Position numbers and translations under genes: made by a program | Shown: piece by piece, positions 57,710-64,000 of the stretch | Layout of the letters: every line of letters begins with the position of its first letter | Position numbering within the stretch: position 1 is the first letter of the stretch | Assembly: GCF_024213195.1 (NCBI RefSeq) | Contig: NZ_JANAVF010000004.1 | Coordinates: 186,001-250,000, forward strand | Source of the DNA: Streptomyces sp. TBY4 | GTDB lineage: Bacteria; Actinomycetota; Actinomycetes; Streptomycetales; Streptomycetaceae | Reading direction: 5' to 3' | Length of the DNA: 64,000 nucleotides | The notes under the pieces: generated by a model | What the model saw: the letters and a program-made list of their open reading frames with translations, nothing else | What the model was told of the DNA's origin: nothing | Databases searched by the model: none

Positions 57710-58879
57710 TTGAAAACGTTTCCCGTCACCGAAGACCCCAGGGTCATCACCCCCGGCCTTCCCGCACCTCTCAGCCGTCATCTGGAGGTTGCCACCCTCT
57801 TCACCCAGGAACATCCGCTCATCCTGGAGTCGGGCCGTTCGCTTTCGCACGTCCAGGTCGCCTACGAGCAGTACGGGACCCCGTCGCCCCACCACGACAA
57901 CACGGTGTTCGTCTGCCATGCCCTGACCGGGGACTCACACCCGGCGCGGCACGATCCGGACGACATCCCGGGGTGGTGGGACGTCATGGTCGGCCCGGGC
58001 CGGCCCATCGACACCGACGTCTTCCACGTCGTGTCCGCCAACGTGCTGGGCGGCTGCGCGGGCACGACGGGGCCGCTGTCCCCGGGCGTGACCGGCCGCC
58101 CGCTCGGAGCGGACTTCCCCGAGGTCACGCTCGCGGACATGGTCACCGTGCACCGGGCGCTGCTCCGGCACCTCGGAGTCGGCCGCCTGCACTCGGTGGT
58201 CGGCGGCTCGATGGGCGGCATGCAGACGCTGGAGTGGCTGCTGCGCCATCCCGGCGACGCGAGCCGCTTCGTACTCATCGGCACGGCGCCCCGGCTGACC
58301 ACCGACGGCCTGGCGGCCCACGCGGTCGGCCGGGCGGCGATCCGCTCCGACCCGGCTTTCGACGGCGGCCGTTACGTGGACGGCCTCTTCGGGACGGGCC
58401 CCCGACGGGGCCTGGGGATCGCGCGGATGGTCGCCCACCTCACGTACATGTCTCCCGAATCACTGGAGGCCAAGTTCGGGCGCGCGGTCCAGACCGGCCA
58501 CGAGCCCGTCGGCCCGGCGCGCGGACGCTATGCCATCGAGCGCTATCTCGAGCACCAGGCCGGCAAGTTCGTGGACCGCTTCGACGCCAACACGTATCTC
58601 CACCTCACGAGCGCGATGGACCGGTTCAACGCCTTCTCCCGGCCGCACGTCCTGTCTCCGGACGCCGATCCCGCGGTCCACGTGTTCAGTTTCGCCTCGG
58701 ACCGGCTCTTCGGCAGCGACGTCACCGGGGAACTCCTGGACGAGCTGAAGGCCACGGGGCTCACGGAGGTCACCCACTACCGGGACACCACGTCGCGCGC
58801 CGGTCACGACGCCTTTCTGCTCGAGGTCCCCGGCTATCTGGACGAGCTGAGAGCCGTCCTCATGCCGTCCGCCGTGTGA
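57710..58879 (+). CDS. metX: Homoserine O-acetyltransferase
   Basis: A 389-residue alpha/beta-hydrolase-fold acyltransferase: FVCHALTGDSHP, GGCAGTTGP, nucleophile Ser in VVGGSMGGMQTLEW (about residue 167), and the catalytic Asp and His (SRAGHDAFLLE) near the C-terminus. It makes O-acetyl-L-homoserine. Start is TTG 57710 with GGAGA upstream. A second copy beside a MetY-like gene inside the cluster points to use as building-block supply. Confidence 0.92.
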   Translation: MKTFPVTEDPRVITPGLPAPLSRHLEVATLFTQEHPLILESGRSLSHVQVAYEQYGTPSPHHDNTVFVCHALTGDSHPARHDPDDIPGWWDVMVGPGRPIDTDVFHVVSANVLGGCAGTTGPLSPGVTGRPLGADFPEVTLADMVTVHRALLRHLGVGRLHSVVGGSMGGMQTLEWLLRHPGDASRFVLIGTAPRLTTDGLAAHAVGRAAIRSDPAFDGGRYVDGLFGTGPRRGLGIARMVAHLTYMSPESLEAKFGRAVQTGHEPVGPARGRYAIERYLEHQAGKFVDRFDANTYLHLTSAMDRFNAFSRPHVLSPDADPAVHVFSFASDRLFGSDVTGELLDELKATGLTEVTHYRDTTSRAGHDAFLLEVPGYLDELRAVLMPSAV

Positions 58880-58935
58880 CGCCGCACCCCCTGAGCAGTT
58901 CACACCTTCATCCGCAACGTCTGTAGGGACATGTC

Positions 58936-59994
58936 TTGATCGAGAACGCACCGACCGCAGTGAACACCCAGGGCGGGGACCTGAGAGGTCTCCACGACCG
59001 GGAGTACCTGGACCTGGGGACCTGCGTGAACCGCTACGGTCCGCCTCCCGTCGTGGCAGCCGCACTGCGGTCCATCAAGCCGGAGGACCTCCTCGCGCAC
59101 CCCTACGGAGCCGAGGAGCGCTTCACCGAGGCCTACGCGCACTTCATGCGGACGGCGCCGGAGCACCTGATACCGGGGCGCGGGATCACCGAGTTCATCC
59201 GCGTCCTCGCCGAGATCCTGCCGACGGAGCAGGTCGCCGTCGTCACGCCCGACTACACCGACACCATCCGCTGGTTCCCCACGCATCTGGACCCGCCGTC
59301 GGGCACCGTGGAGACGGCGCAGTCGCGCCTGGACCGGGTGGCCGAAGGCATGCGGAACCACCCCTACGTCTTCCTCTCCAACCCGAACAACCCGCTGGGC
59401 TTCTACCTGCACCGGGACGACCTGGTGGAGATCTGCCGCGCCAACCCGGACTCGGTCCTCATCGTCGACGAGGCGTACATCGAGTTCCTGCCCGAGCACC
59501 GCGAACTCTCCATGACGCAGACCGGCTTGAAGAACGTGGTCGTGCTGCGCTCCCCGAACAAGTTCTTCGGCATCGCCGGCACCCGCACCGGCGCGCTGTG
59601 GACGCTGAACCGGGAGATTCACGCCAAGGTGTCCGAGCGCAAGCGCAACTGGGCCCTCTCCTACGTCGATGTGGCGCTGGCCACCGCCGCCCTCGCCGAC
59701 ACCGACTGGGAGGACCGCACCCGGTCCGCGCTGCAGACCAACGCCCTCCTCCTGGAGGAGATCATCGGCGACCGGTTCCCCGGCCTGGTGCGCGGCGTCC
59801 CCGTGCACTACCGCTTCATCGCCGTCGACGACCCCATCGAGGCGCACCAGTTCTTCCTCGACCACGGGGTGGCCGTACGGGCCTTCGACGGCAAGCAGCC
59901 GGGGCGCATCTCCGGGCTGCGCATCACGGCACCCACCTCCGCGGAGCTGGCGAACCTCAAGGCCTCGATGACCCCGCAGCTGTCGTACGCGTGA
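58936..59994 (+). CDS. HisC/CobD-like fold-type I PLP enzyme
   Basis: A 352-residue aminotransferase-fold protein: ITEFIRVLAEILPTEQVAVV, SNPNNPLGFY (about residue 152), VDEAYIEF (about residue 176) and PLP lysine in SPNKFFGIAGTRTGAL (about residue 199). This class contains histidinol-phosphate aminotransferase, CobD and capreomycidine-synthase-type enzymes, so transamination, decarboxylation or cyclisation are all possible. The start is TTG 58936. Terminators follow. Confidence 0.85.
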   Translation: MIENAPTAVNTQGGDLRGLHDREYLDLGTCVNRYGPPPVVAAALRSIKPEDLLAHPYGAEERFTEAYAHFMRTAPEHLIPGRGITEFIRVLAEILPTEQVAVVTPDYTDTIRWFPTHLDPPSGTVETAQSRLDRVAEGMRNHPYVFLSNPNNPLGFYLHRDDLVEICRANPDSVLIVDEAYIEFLPEHRELSMTQTGLKNVVVLRSPNKFFGIAGTRTGALWTLNREIHAKVSERKRNWALSYVDVALATAALADTDWEDRTRSALQTNALLLEEIIGDRFPGLVRGVPVHYRFIAVDDPIEAHQFFLDHGVAVRAFDGKQPGRISGLRITAPTSAELANLKASMTPQLSYA

Positions 59995-60012
59995 GCGCCG
60001 GCTGACCGCAGC

Positions 60013-60044
60013 ATGCCGCCCCCGTCTTCCGGCGGGGGCGGCAT
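60013..60044. terminator. Terminator after the HisC-like gene
   Basis: A perfect 11-bp inverted repeat (60013-60023 with 60034-60044) lies 18 bp after the stop. Confidence 0.78.
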
Positions 60045-60092
60045 CGTGCTGTCGGCCGGCGCCGGGCCGTCACCCGGCCGGCGTTCGGCACG

Positions 60093-60128
60093 CGAAGGGC
60101 CGGGGGCGTTCGTGCCCCCGGCCCTTCG
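60093..60128. terminator. Terminator of the leftward carrier/KAS III operon
   Basis: A perfect 15-bp stem (60093-60107 with 60114-60128) with a 6-nt loop lies 16 bp beyond the carrier protein stop (read leftward). Confidence 0.85.
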
Positions 60129-60144
60129 TACGCGCAATCGCGTG

Positions 60145-60408
60145 TTACGAGGCGCTCTGCCTGCGTCCGTCGATCAGCAGGGCGAGGTCCGCGATGGTCC
60201 TGTCGCCGATCAGCTCGGTCATCTCCACCTGGACCGAAGTCTCCTGGAGGATGCGGTACTGCACGCCGACCGTCTGCAGCGAGGTGGCGGCGAGCTCGCG
60301 CAGGGTCCGCGCGGCGACCTCCTCGGACTCGGACAGCTGCAGCGCCGCCCGGACGGTGTCCTGCAGCCACGACAGCGTGGTGGGCGCTGCCTCGACACTT
60401 TTCTGCAC
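60145..60408 (-). CDS. Acyl/peptidyl carrier protein, free-standing
   Basis: An 87-residue carrier-like protein. The pantetheine site reads ATSLQTVGVQYRI (Ser near residue 50), with Thr in place of the Asp of DSL, as also seen in many PCP domains. GTG 60408 has GGAG 8 nt upstream; a longer form from ATG 60453 would overlap the KAS III-like stop by 4 bp. It is the last gene of the operon hydrolase-KAS III-carrier and probably holds the substrate of the KAS III-like enzyme. Confidence 0.82.
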   Translation of the reverse strand: MQKSVEAAPTTLSWLQDTVRAALQLSESEEVAARTLRELAATSLQTVGVQYRILQETSVQVEMTELIGDRTIADLALLIDGRRQSAS

Positions 60409-60449
60409 TTCGGTGACTCCTTCGTTGGGTGACTGGAGGCGGGGGCGGC

Positions 60450-61382
60450 TCATGCGGCCCGCAGCAGGACGCACATCCGCAGCCCTGACACGCTCGACGC
60501 CAGCAGGTAGAGCCCGCCCGGGCGGATATGGCCGGCCGACTGCCGGTCGACGAGGTTGATCAGCGGGTCCGCGGCGAAGCAGTGCCCGACCCTGGTGATG
60601 TTGGTGGTGACCAGCTGGGCCGGGTGGAACCCGGCCTGGAGCTCCTTCATCATCACGATCGGCAGGAAGATGTTGTTGTGCAGCAGGGCGTCGATCTCCT
60701 CGACGCCGATGCCGGCCTCGGCGAAGAGCCGCTGGTTGGCCGTCTTGGCCAGGTCGGAGCTGATCTCGGTGCCCCGGAGCATGGAGGCCGGGTCCTGGGC
60801 ATGCGCGTCCGCGACCCACTCGTAGGACTCGGGAGCGCCGTCCACCGGTTGCGAGACCAGGCAGGCGGCCGCGCCGTCGCTGAACAGGGCGAAGTCGGCC
60901 AGCCGCGCGGACTCGTCGGGCGCCGCGTCGGTGGTGATCACCAGCACGGTCCGGTGCCGGCCCGCGGCGACCATGGTGGCAGCCGTCTGCAGACCGGTGA
61001 GCAGGGTCGCGCACCGGTTCAGGGTGATCCCGGTGACCGGGACGCCGCTGAGTCCGAGGCCGTGCAGGACCGCCGAGATCAGGTCACCGTGCGCCCCGAC
61101 CTCGCCGGGGAACGTGGTGGAGCACAGGACGAGCGCGTCGATCCCGTCCGGTGCGATGCCCGCGGCGTCGAGGGTCTGCCGGCCGGCCCGTACGGCGAGC
61201 TCGGCCGTGTCGAGCTCCGTACGGTGCACGGTGCCCCAGCCCCACATCGTGGCATCGGGCAACATCCGCTTCTCGTCGACGAATTCAGTGAATCCCTTGA
61301 TCTCGGAGTGATCCGTCGCGATCTCGCCGAGCACGTACCTGGGCGCGCGCAGTACCACGCGCGGGGTTTCAGCCATCGTCAT
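60450..61382 (-). CDS. KAS III-like ketosynthase or acyltransferase
   Basis: A 310-residue thiolase-fold protein. The nucleophile Cys is in TLNRCATLLTGLQ (about residue 124) and a His in LLHNNIFLP (about 235). At the third position KAS III has Asn (GNTSAAS) while this protein has His (RVGHCFAADP), giving Cys-His-His. Relatives in secondary metabolism start chains or transfer acyl groups to O or N. It lies between the carrier and hydrolase genes with 1-bp spacing to the latter. Confidence 0.84.
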   Translation of the reverse strand: MTMAETPRVVLRAPRYVLGEIATDHSEIKGFTEFVDEKRMLPDATMWGWGTVHRTELDTAELAVRAGRQTLDAAGIAPDGIDALVLCSTTFPGEVGAHGDLISAVLHGLGLSGVPVTGITLNRCATLLTGLQTAATMVAAGRHRTVLVITTDAAPDESARLADFALFSDGAAACLVSQPVDGAPESYEWVADAHAQDPASMLRGTEISSDLAKTANQRLFAEAGIGVEEIDALLHNNIFLPIVMMKELQAGFHPAQLVTTNITRVGHCFAADPLINLVDRQSAGHIRPGGLYLLASSVSGLRMCVLLRAA

Positions 61383-61383
61383 G

Positions 61384-62328
61384 TCAGCTCGTCCGCCTGT
61401 GCAGGAAGTCGCCGATCAGACGCATCGCGTCCCTGGACGTCTCGAGCACCGCCGAGAGTTGGAGGAAGCCGTGCGGCAGATCCTTGTACGGGTGGAACTC
61501 CACGTCCACACCCGCATCGGAAAGGGTCTTCGCGTACTCCTCGCCCTCGTCGTACAGCGGGCAGTACTCGGCGGTCATGAGCAGGGCCGGCGGAAGTCCG
61601 CTGTGATCGGCCGCCTTGGCCGGTGAGGCATAGGGCGATTCGCCGTCGGCGGGATCGGCGAGGTAGTGCCCCCAGAACCAGCCCGACGACTCCGCGTTGA
61701 AGAACATCGGATCGACGTGGTCCCGCATGGACTGCGTCGTGGCGTCATTGCGCGTCGGCGGGTAGACGAGCACCTGGGCGGAGATCTTCGGCCCGCCCTT
61801 GTCCCGGGCCATCAGGGCCATGACCGCGGCGAGATTGCCGCCGGAGCTGTCTCCGGCCACGGCTATGCGGGTGGGGTCGGCGCCGAGTTCGGACGCGTGC
61901 TCGCCCACCCACTCCAGGGCGGCGTAGCAGTCGTCGATGGCGGCCGGGAACGGGTGCTCGGGTGCGAGGCGGTAGCCGACGGACACGACCACGCAGGGGG
62001 TCAGGCTGGCCACCGCGCGGCAGATGGCCTCGCAGGTGTCCAGGGATCCGACGACCCAGCCGCCGCCGAAGAAGTACACCACCACGGGGAGCGGGCCGTC
62101 GTCCGCGCTCTCGGTCTGCGGGCGGTACGCCCGCAGGGTCATCGGACCCGTCGGACCGTCGATGTCGAAGTCGAATACCTCTTTGGGTTCTTTTACCCAA
62201 TCCCAGATCTCGGCTTCGGTATCCCGATCTGCCACCCGGGCCTGTTCCACCGGCATGGTGTACAGCGGCGTGAATCCGGTGGCGACGCGATAGTCCCTGA
62301 TTCCCGTGTAGAGCGGGTCAAGTGGCAT
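61384..62328 (-). CDS. Alpha/beta hydrolase, hormone-sensitive-lipase/acetylesterase type
   Basis: A 314-residue HSL-type hydrolase. Catalytic Ser is in VAGDSSGGNLA (about residue 158), Asp in CPLYDEGEEY and His in LPHGFLQL. The oxyanion motif HGGG is changed to FGGG (VVYFFGGGWVVG). A role in de-acylation, acetate removal or release from the carrier is possible. ATG 62328 has GAGGGA upstream. It is the first gene of the leftward operon. Confidence 0.87.
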   Translation of the reverse strand: MPLDPLYTGIRDYRVATGFTPLYTMPVEQARVADRDTEAEIWDWVKEPKEVFDFDIDGPTGPMTLRAYRPQTESADDGPLPVVVYFFGGGWVVGSLDTCEAICRAVASLTPCVVVSVGYRLAPEHPFPAAIDDCYAALEWVGEHASELGADPTRIAVAGDSSGGNLAAVMALMARDKGGPKISAQVLVYPPTRNDATTQSMRDHVDPMFFNAESSGWFWGHYLADPADGESPYASPAKAADHSGLPPALLMTAEYCPLYDEGEEYAKTLSDAGVDVEFHPYKDLPHGFLQLSAVLETSRDAMRLIGDFLHRRTS

Positions 62329-62380
62329 GAAAAATCCCTCAGCTCCCAGGACTGCATAAAGAAAATCCGGTCCACCGTCG

Positions 62381-62414
62381 AGAGTGCACGGACCCGGACC
62401 GCAGGGGGGTAACC
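62381..62414 (-). promoter_or_regulatory. 34-bp conserved element (third copy), for the hydrolase operon
   Basis: On the minus strand this block matches 53081-53114 at 20 of 34 positions, including TTAC near the start, TCCGG in the middle and CAC near the end. It lies 25 bp from the plus-strand 41-bp element at 62440, against 26 bp in the other two divergent regions. Confidence 0.58.
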
Positions 62415-62439
62415 CAGGTGATGAGCCGGGCTGGGAGGG

Positions 62440-62506
62440 GTCAGCGTAATGTGTCCCGCTCAATGAACTTGCCGCGGACGCTGGGGAGTCTGCGGCATCG
62501 TAGCCT
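62440..62506 (+). promoter_or_regulatory. Cluster promoter: 41-bp conserved element plus TAnnnT, for the MFS gene
   Basis: The 41-bp element lies at 62440-62480 and ends in TTGCCGCGGACG. TAGCCT follows at 62501-62506 after 20 bp. The MFS start is 50 bp further. Confidence 0.78.
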
Positions 62507-62556
62507 CCCTTTCGGCCCGAGAAGGTGCAAGACACACGGAACAAAGGGGACACGGC

Positions 62557-63804
62557 GTGAGTACCATGGAGTCGGACCGGGCGAAAATAGACAAACCGCG
62601 GCTCCGTGACACGCTGCGCGGCCTGCCCCGCCGGGTCTGGATCGTCAGTCTCGGCAGCCTGATCCTGAGCGCCGGCAGCTTCCTGCCCACGTTCATCGTG
62701 CTCTATCTGGCCGGCGACGGGCACTCCTCGACGGCCGCGGGACTCGTCCTCGGCGCTTCCGGCGTGGGCAGTGTGCTCGGCAGCGTCATCGGCGGCCACC
62801 TCACCGACACCATCGGCCGGCGCCCGGCCATCCTGCTGTCCGTCGTGGCCACCGCGGGTCTGACGGCGCTGGTGCCGTTCGTCGGTCCGATCGCGCTCAT
62901 CGTGGCGCTGGTCGGTCTCATCGGCCTGGTGTCGCAGATCCACCGCCCGGCCATGGCCGCGGTGCTCGTCGACTCCGTGACGGCTGATCAGCGGCTGGCC
63001 GCCTTCGGCGTGCTGCGGTTCGCCCAGAACATCGGCGTCGCCCTGGGCGGCGCCGTCGGCGGCGTGGTCGCCAGCATCTCCTACACGGGGCTCTTCGTCG
63101 GCGAGGCCGCGGCGCTGCTGCTGTTCGGCCTGATCGTGACCGTGCTGCTGCGGGACAAGCCCGGTGCGCAGACCGACGCCGAGGAGACGGATGCGGAGAC
63201 GGAGAAGGAGAAGGAGGTCGGGTACCGGCAGGCGCTCGGCGACCCCACCCTGGTCCGCTTCCTGCTGATGAGCGTGTTCGCCATGTTCGTCTACATCCAG
63301 ACCACCGTCGGCCTGCCCCTGCACGTCGCCGACGTGGGCATGAGCGCCCGCGATTTCGGTCTCCTCATGGCGCTCAACGGCGTGCTGGTCGTGCTCTTCG
63401 AACTGCCCCTCATCGGAGTGGTCTCCAAGTACCGGCCGCACTACGTCCTGGCCGTCGGCAACCTCTTCACCTGCGTCGGTCTGTCCCTGACCGGGTTCAC
63501 GACCGGCATGGGCCTGCTGGCGGTGACGGTGCTGATCTGGACGATCGGCGAGATGGTCTTCTCCTCCATCGCCCAGGCCCATCTGGCGAGTCTGACCCCG
63601 CCCGGCATGGTCGGGCGCTACCAGGGGCTGTACGGCGCCGCGTACACGATCGGCACCGGCGCGGGACCGATCATCGGCGGCGCCGTGTACATGTTCGCGC
63701 CCTGGGCCCTGTGGGCCATGGTCGGCGTCCTCGGGCTGGTGAGCGCCCAGCTCTGCCTGCGACTGCGCCGCCCGGACGACGCGGTGGCCGTCGCGCATTC
63801 CTGA
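62557..63804 (+). CDS. MFS exporter
   Basis: A 415-residue major facilitator with 12 predicted hydrophobic segments. The loop 2-3 motif GGHLTDTIGRRPAI (about residues 80-93) is the MFS signature. A charged central loop (DAEETDAETEKEKE) separates the halves. It most likely exports the cluster product and may give self-resistance. GTG 62557 has AAGGGG 8 nt upstream. It shares the cluster promoter type. Confidence 0.91.
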   Translation: MSTMESDRAKIDKPRLRDTLRGLPRRVWIVSLGSLILSAGSFLPTFIVLYLAGDGHSSTAAGLVLGASGVGSVLGSVIGGHLTDTIGRRPAILLSVVATAGLTALVPFVGPIALIVALVGLIGLVSQIHRPAMAAVLVDSVTADQRLAAFGVLRFAQNIGVALGGAVGGVVASISYTGLFVGEAAALLLFGLIVTVLLRDKPGAQTDAEETDAETEKEKEVGYRQALGDPTLVRFLLMSVFAMFVYIQTTVGLPLHVADVGMSARDFGLLMALNGVLVVLFELPLIGVVSKYRPHYVLAVGNLFTCVGLSLTGFTTGMGLLAVTVLIWTIGEMVFSSIAQAHLASLTPPGMVGRYQGLYGAAYTIGTGAGPIIGGAVYMFAPWALWAMVGVLGLVSAQLCLRLRRPDDAVAVAHS

Positions 63805-63832
63805 TAGTTCGACATGTGACAGGAGAAAACCG

Positions 63833-64000
63833 GTGAGTGACTTCGAAGGACTCGTGGCGATCGTCACGGGCGGTGCCCAGGGCATCGGTCTGGCCACGGC
63901 GAAACTGCTGACCAGCAGGGGCGCGAAGGTCGCCGTCCTCGACCTCAAGACGGAGGGCCTTCCGGACGACGTCTTCGGCGTCCAGGCCGACGTCGGCGAC
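63833..64000 (+). CDS. Short-chain dehydrogenase/reductase, N-terminal part (3' end outside window)
   Basis: The first 56 residues show the SDR nucleotide loop IVTGGAQGIGLATAKLL and a VAVLDLK strand ending in Asp, which suggests NAD(H) preference. GTG 63833 has AGGAG upstream. It lies 28 bp after the MFS gene and is probably cotranscribed with it, so the cluster continues beyond the window. Confidence 0.88.
   Translation, partial: MSDFEGLVAIVTGGAQGIGLATAKLLTSRGAKVAVLDLKTEGLPDDVFGVQADVGD

Noticed and set aside
61384..63948. A minus-strand frame that extends the alpha/beta hydrolase upstream through the MFS gene.
   Set aside because: Only the part from ATG 62328 matches a hydrolase; the rest is antisense to the MFS transporter and crosses the divergent promoter region.

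Overview
The window is high-GC DNA (dense G/C third positions, many GTG/TTG starts, mycothiol S-conjugate amidase, DrrAB-type exporter, SARP regulator) and most likely comes from a Streptomyces chromosome. No rRNA, tRNA, integrase, transposase or CRISPR array was seen. Calls rest on reading the translated sequence and on recalled family knowledge; no database search was possible.

Positions 1 to about 25.8 kb look like ordinary chromosomal backbone. They hold the end of an L,D-transpeptidase, a MacB/FtsX-type ABC pair, a tandem GNAT protein, a divergent MmyB-type regulator and zinc alcohol dehydrogenase, a Tat-exported sulfatase, msrA with a conserved partner, two adjacent Imm50-like genes and a TPR protein. 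After these come metB, a small sigma factor with a membrane partner, a MarR regulator, ilvA, a DrrA/DrrB-like exporter, greA, a PPOX flavoprotein, mca with a small membrane protein, a large NB-ARC/TPR protein, and a lipoprotein metallopeptidase.

From about 26 kb to the right edge lies a biosynthetic gene cluster that is cut off at 64000. Its left part is regulatory: an odd ATP-grasp-like protein, an AfsR-type SARP with NB-ARC and TPR parts, a 58-residue secreted peptide and a NarL/LuxR response regulator. Its core is an amino-group-carrier-protein (AmCP, LysW-like) pathway. A LysX-like ligase, LysZ-like kinase, LysY-like reductase and LysK-like hydrolase surround a 61-residue zinc-ribbon carrier ending in EDWGE. 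A split transketolase and a DegT-type aminotransferase sit in the carrier's own operon. The cluster also makes its own activated sulfate (CysN, CysD, CysC) and has a sulfotransferase followed by two small unusual proteins. This is the logic described for carrier-bound diamino-dihydroxy-heptanoate and azabicyclic/aziridine amino acids (vazabitide and azinomycin type).

Around this core is an unusual tailoring set: a single-module NRPS (C-A-T-TE) whose condensation motif is destroyed, two acyl-CoA dehydrogenases, an ATP-grasp peptide ligase, a membrane di-iron desaturase, a MetX plus MetY-like pair, a glutamine-synthetase-like ligase with a PuuD-like gamma-glutamyl hydrolase, a HisC-like PLP enzyme, a carrier protein with a KAS III-like enzyme and an alpha/beta hydrolase, an MFS exporter and a short-chain dehydrogenase. 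The combination suggests a peptide-like aziridine/azabicycle metabolite that does not match a product I can name.

The cluster's promoters share one blueprint. Four promoters carry a 41-bp element followed after 20 or 21 bp by a TAnnnT box. In three divergent intergenic regions this element is paired, at fixed distance and in opposite orientation, with a second conserved 34-bp element. This ties seven transcription units from 31.9 kb to the right edge into one regulon.
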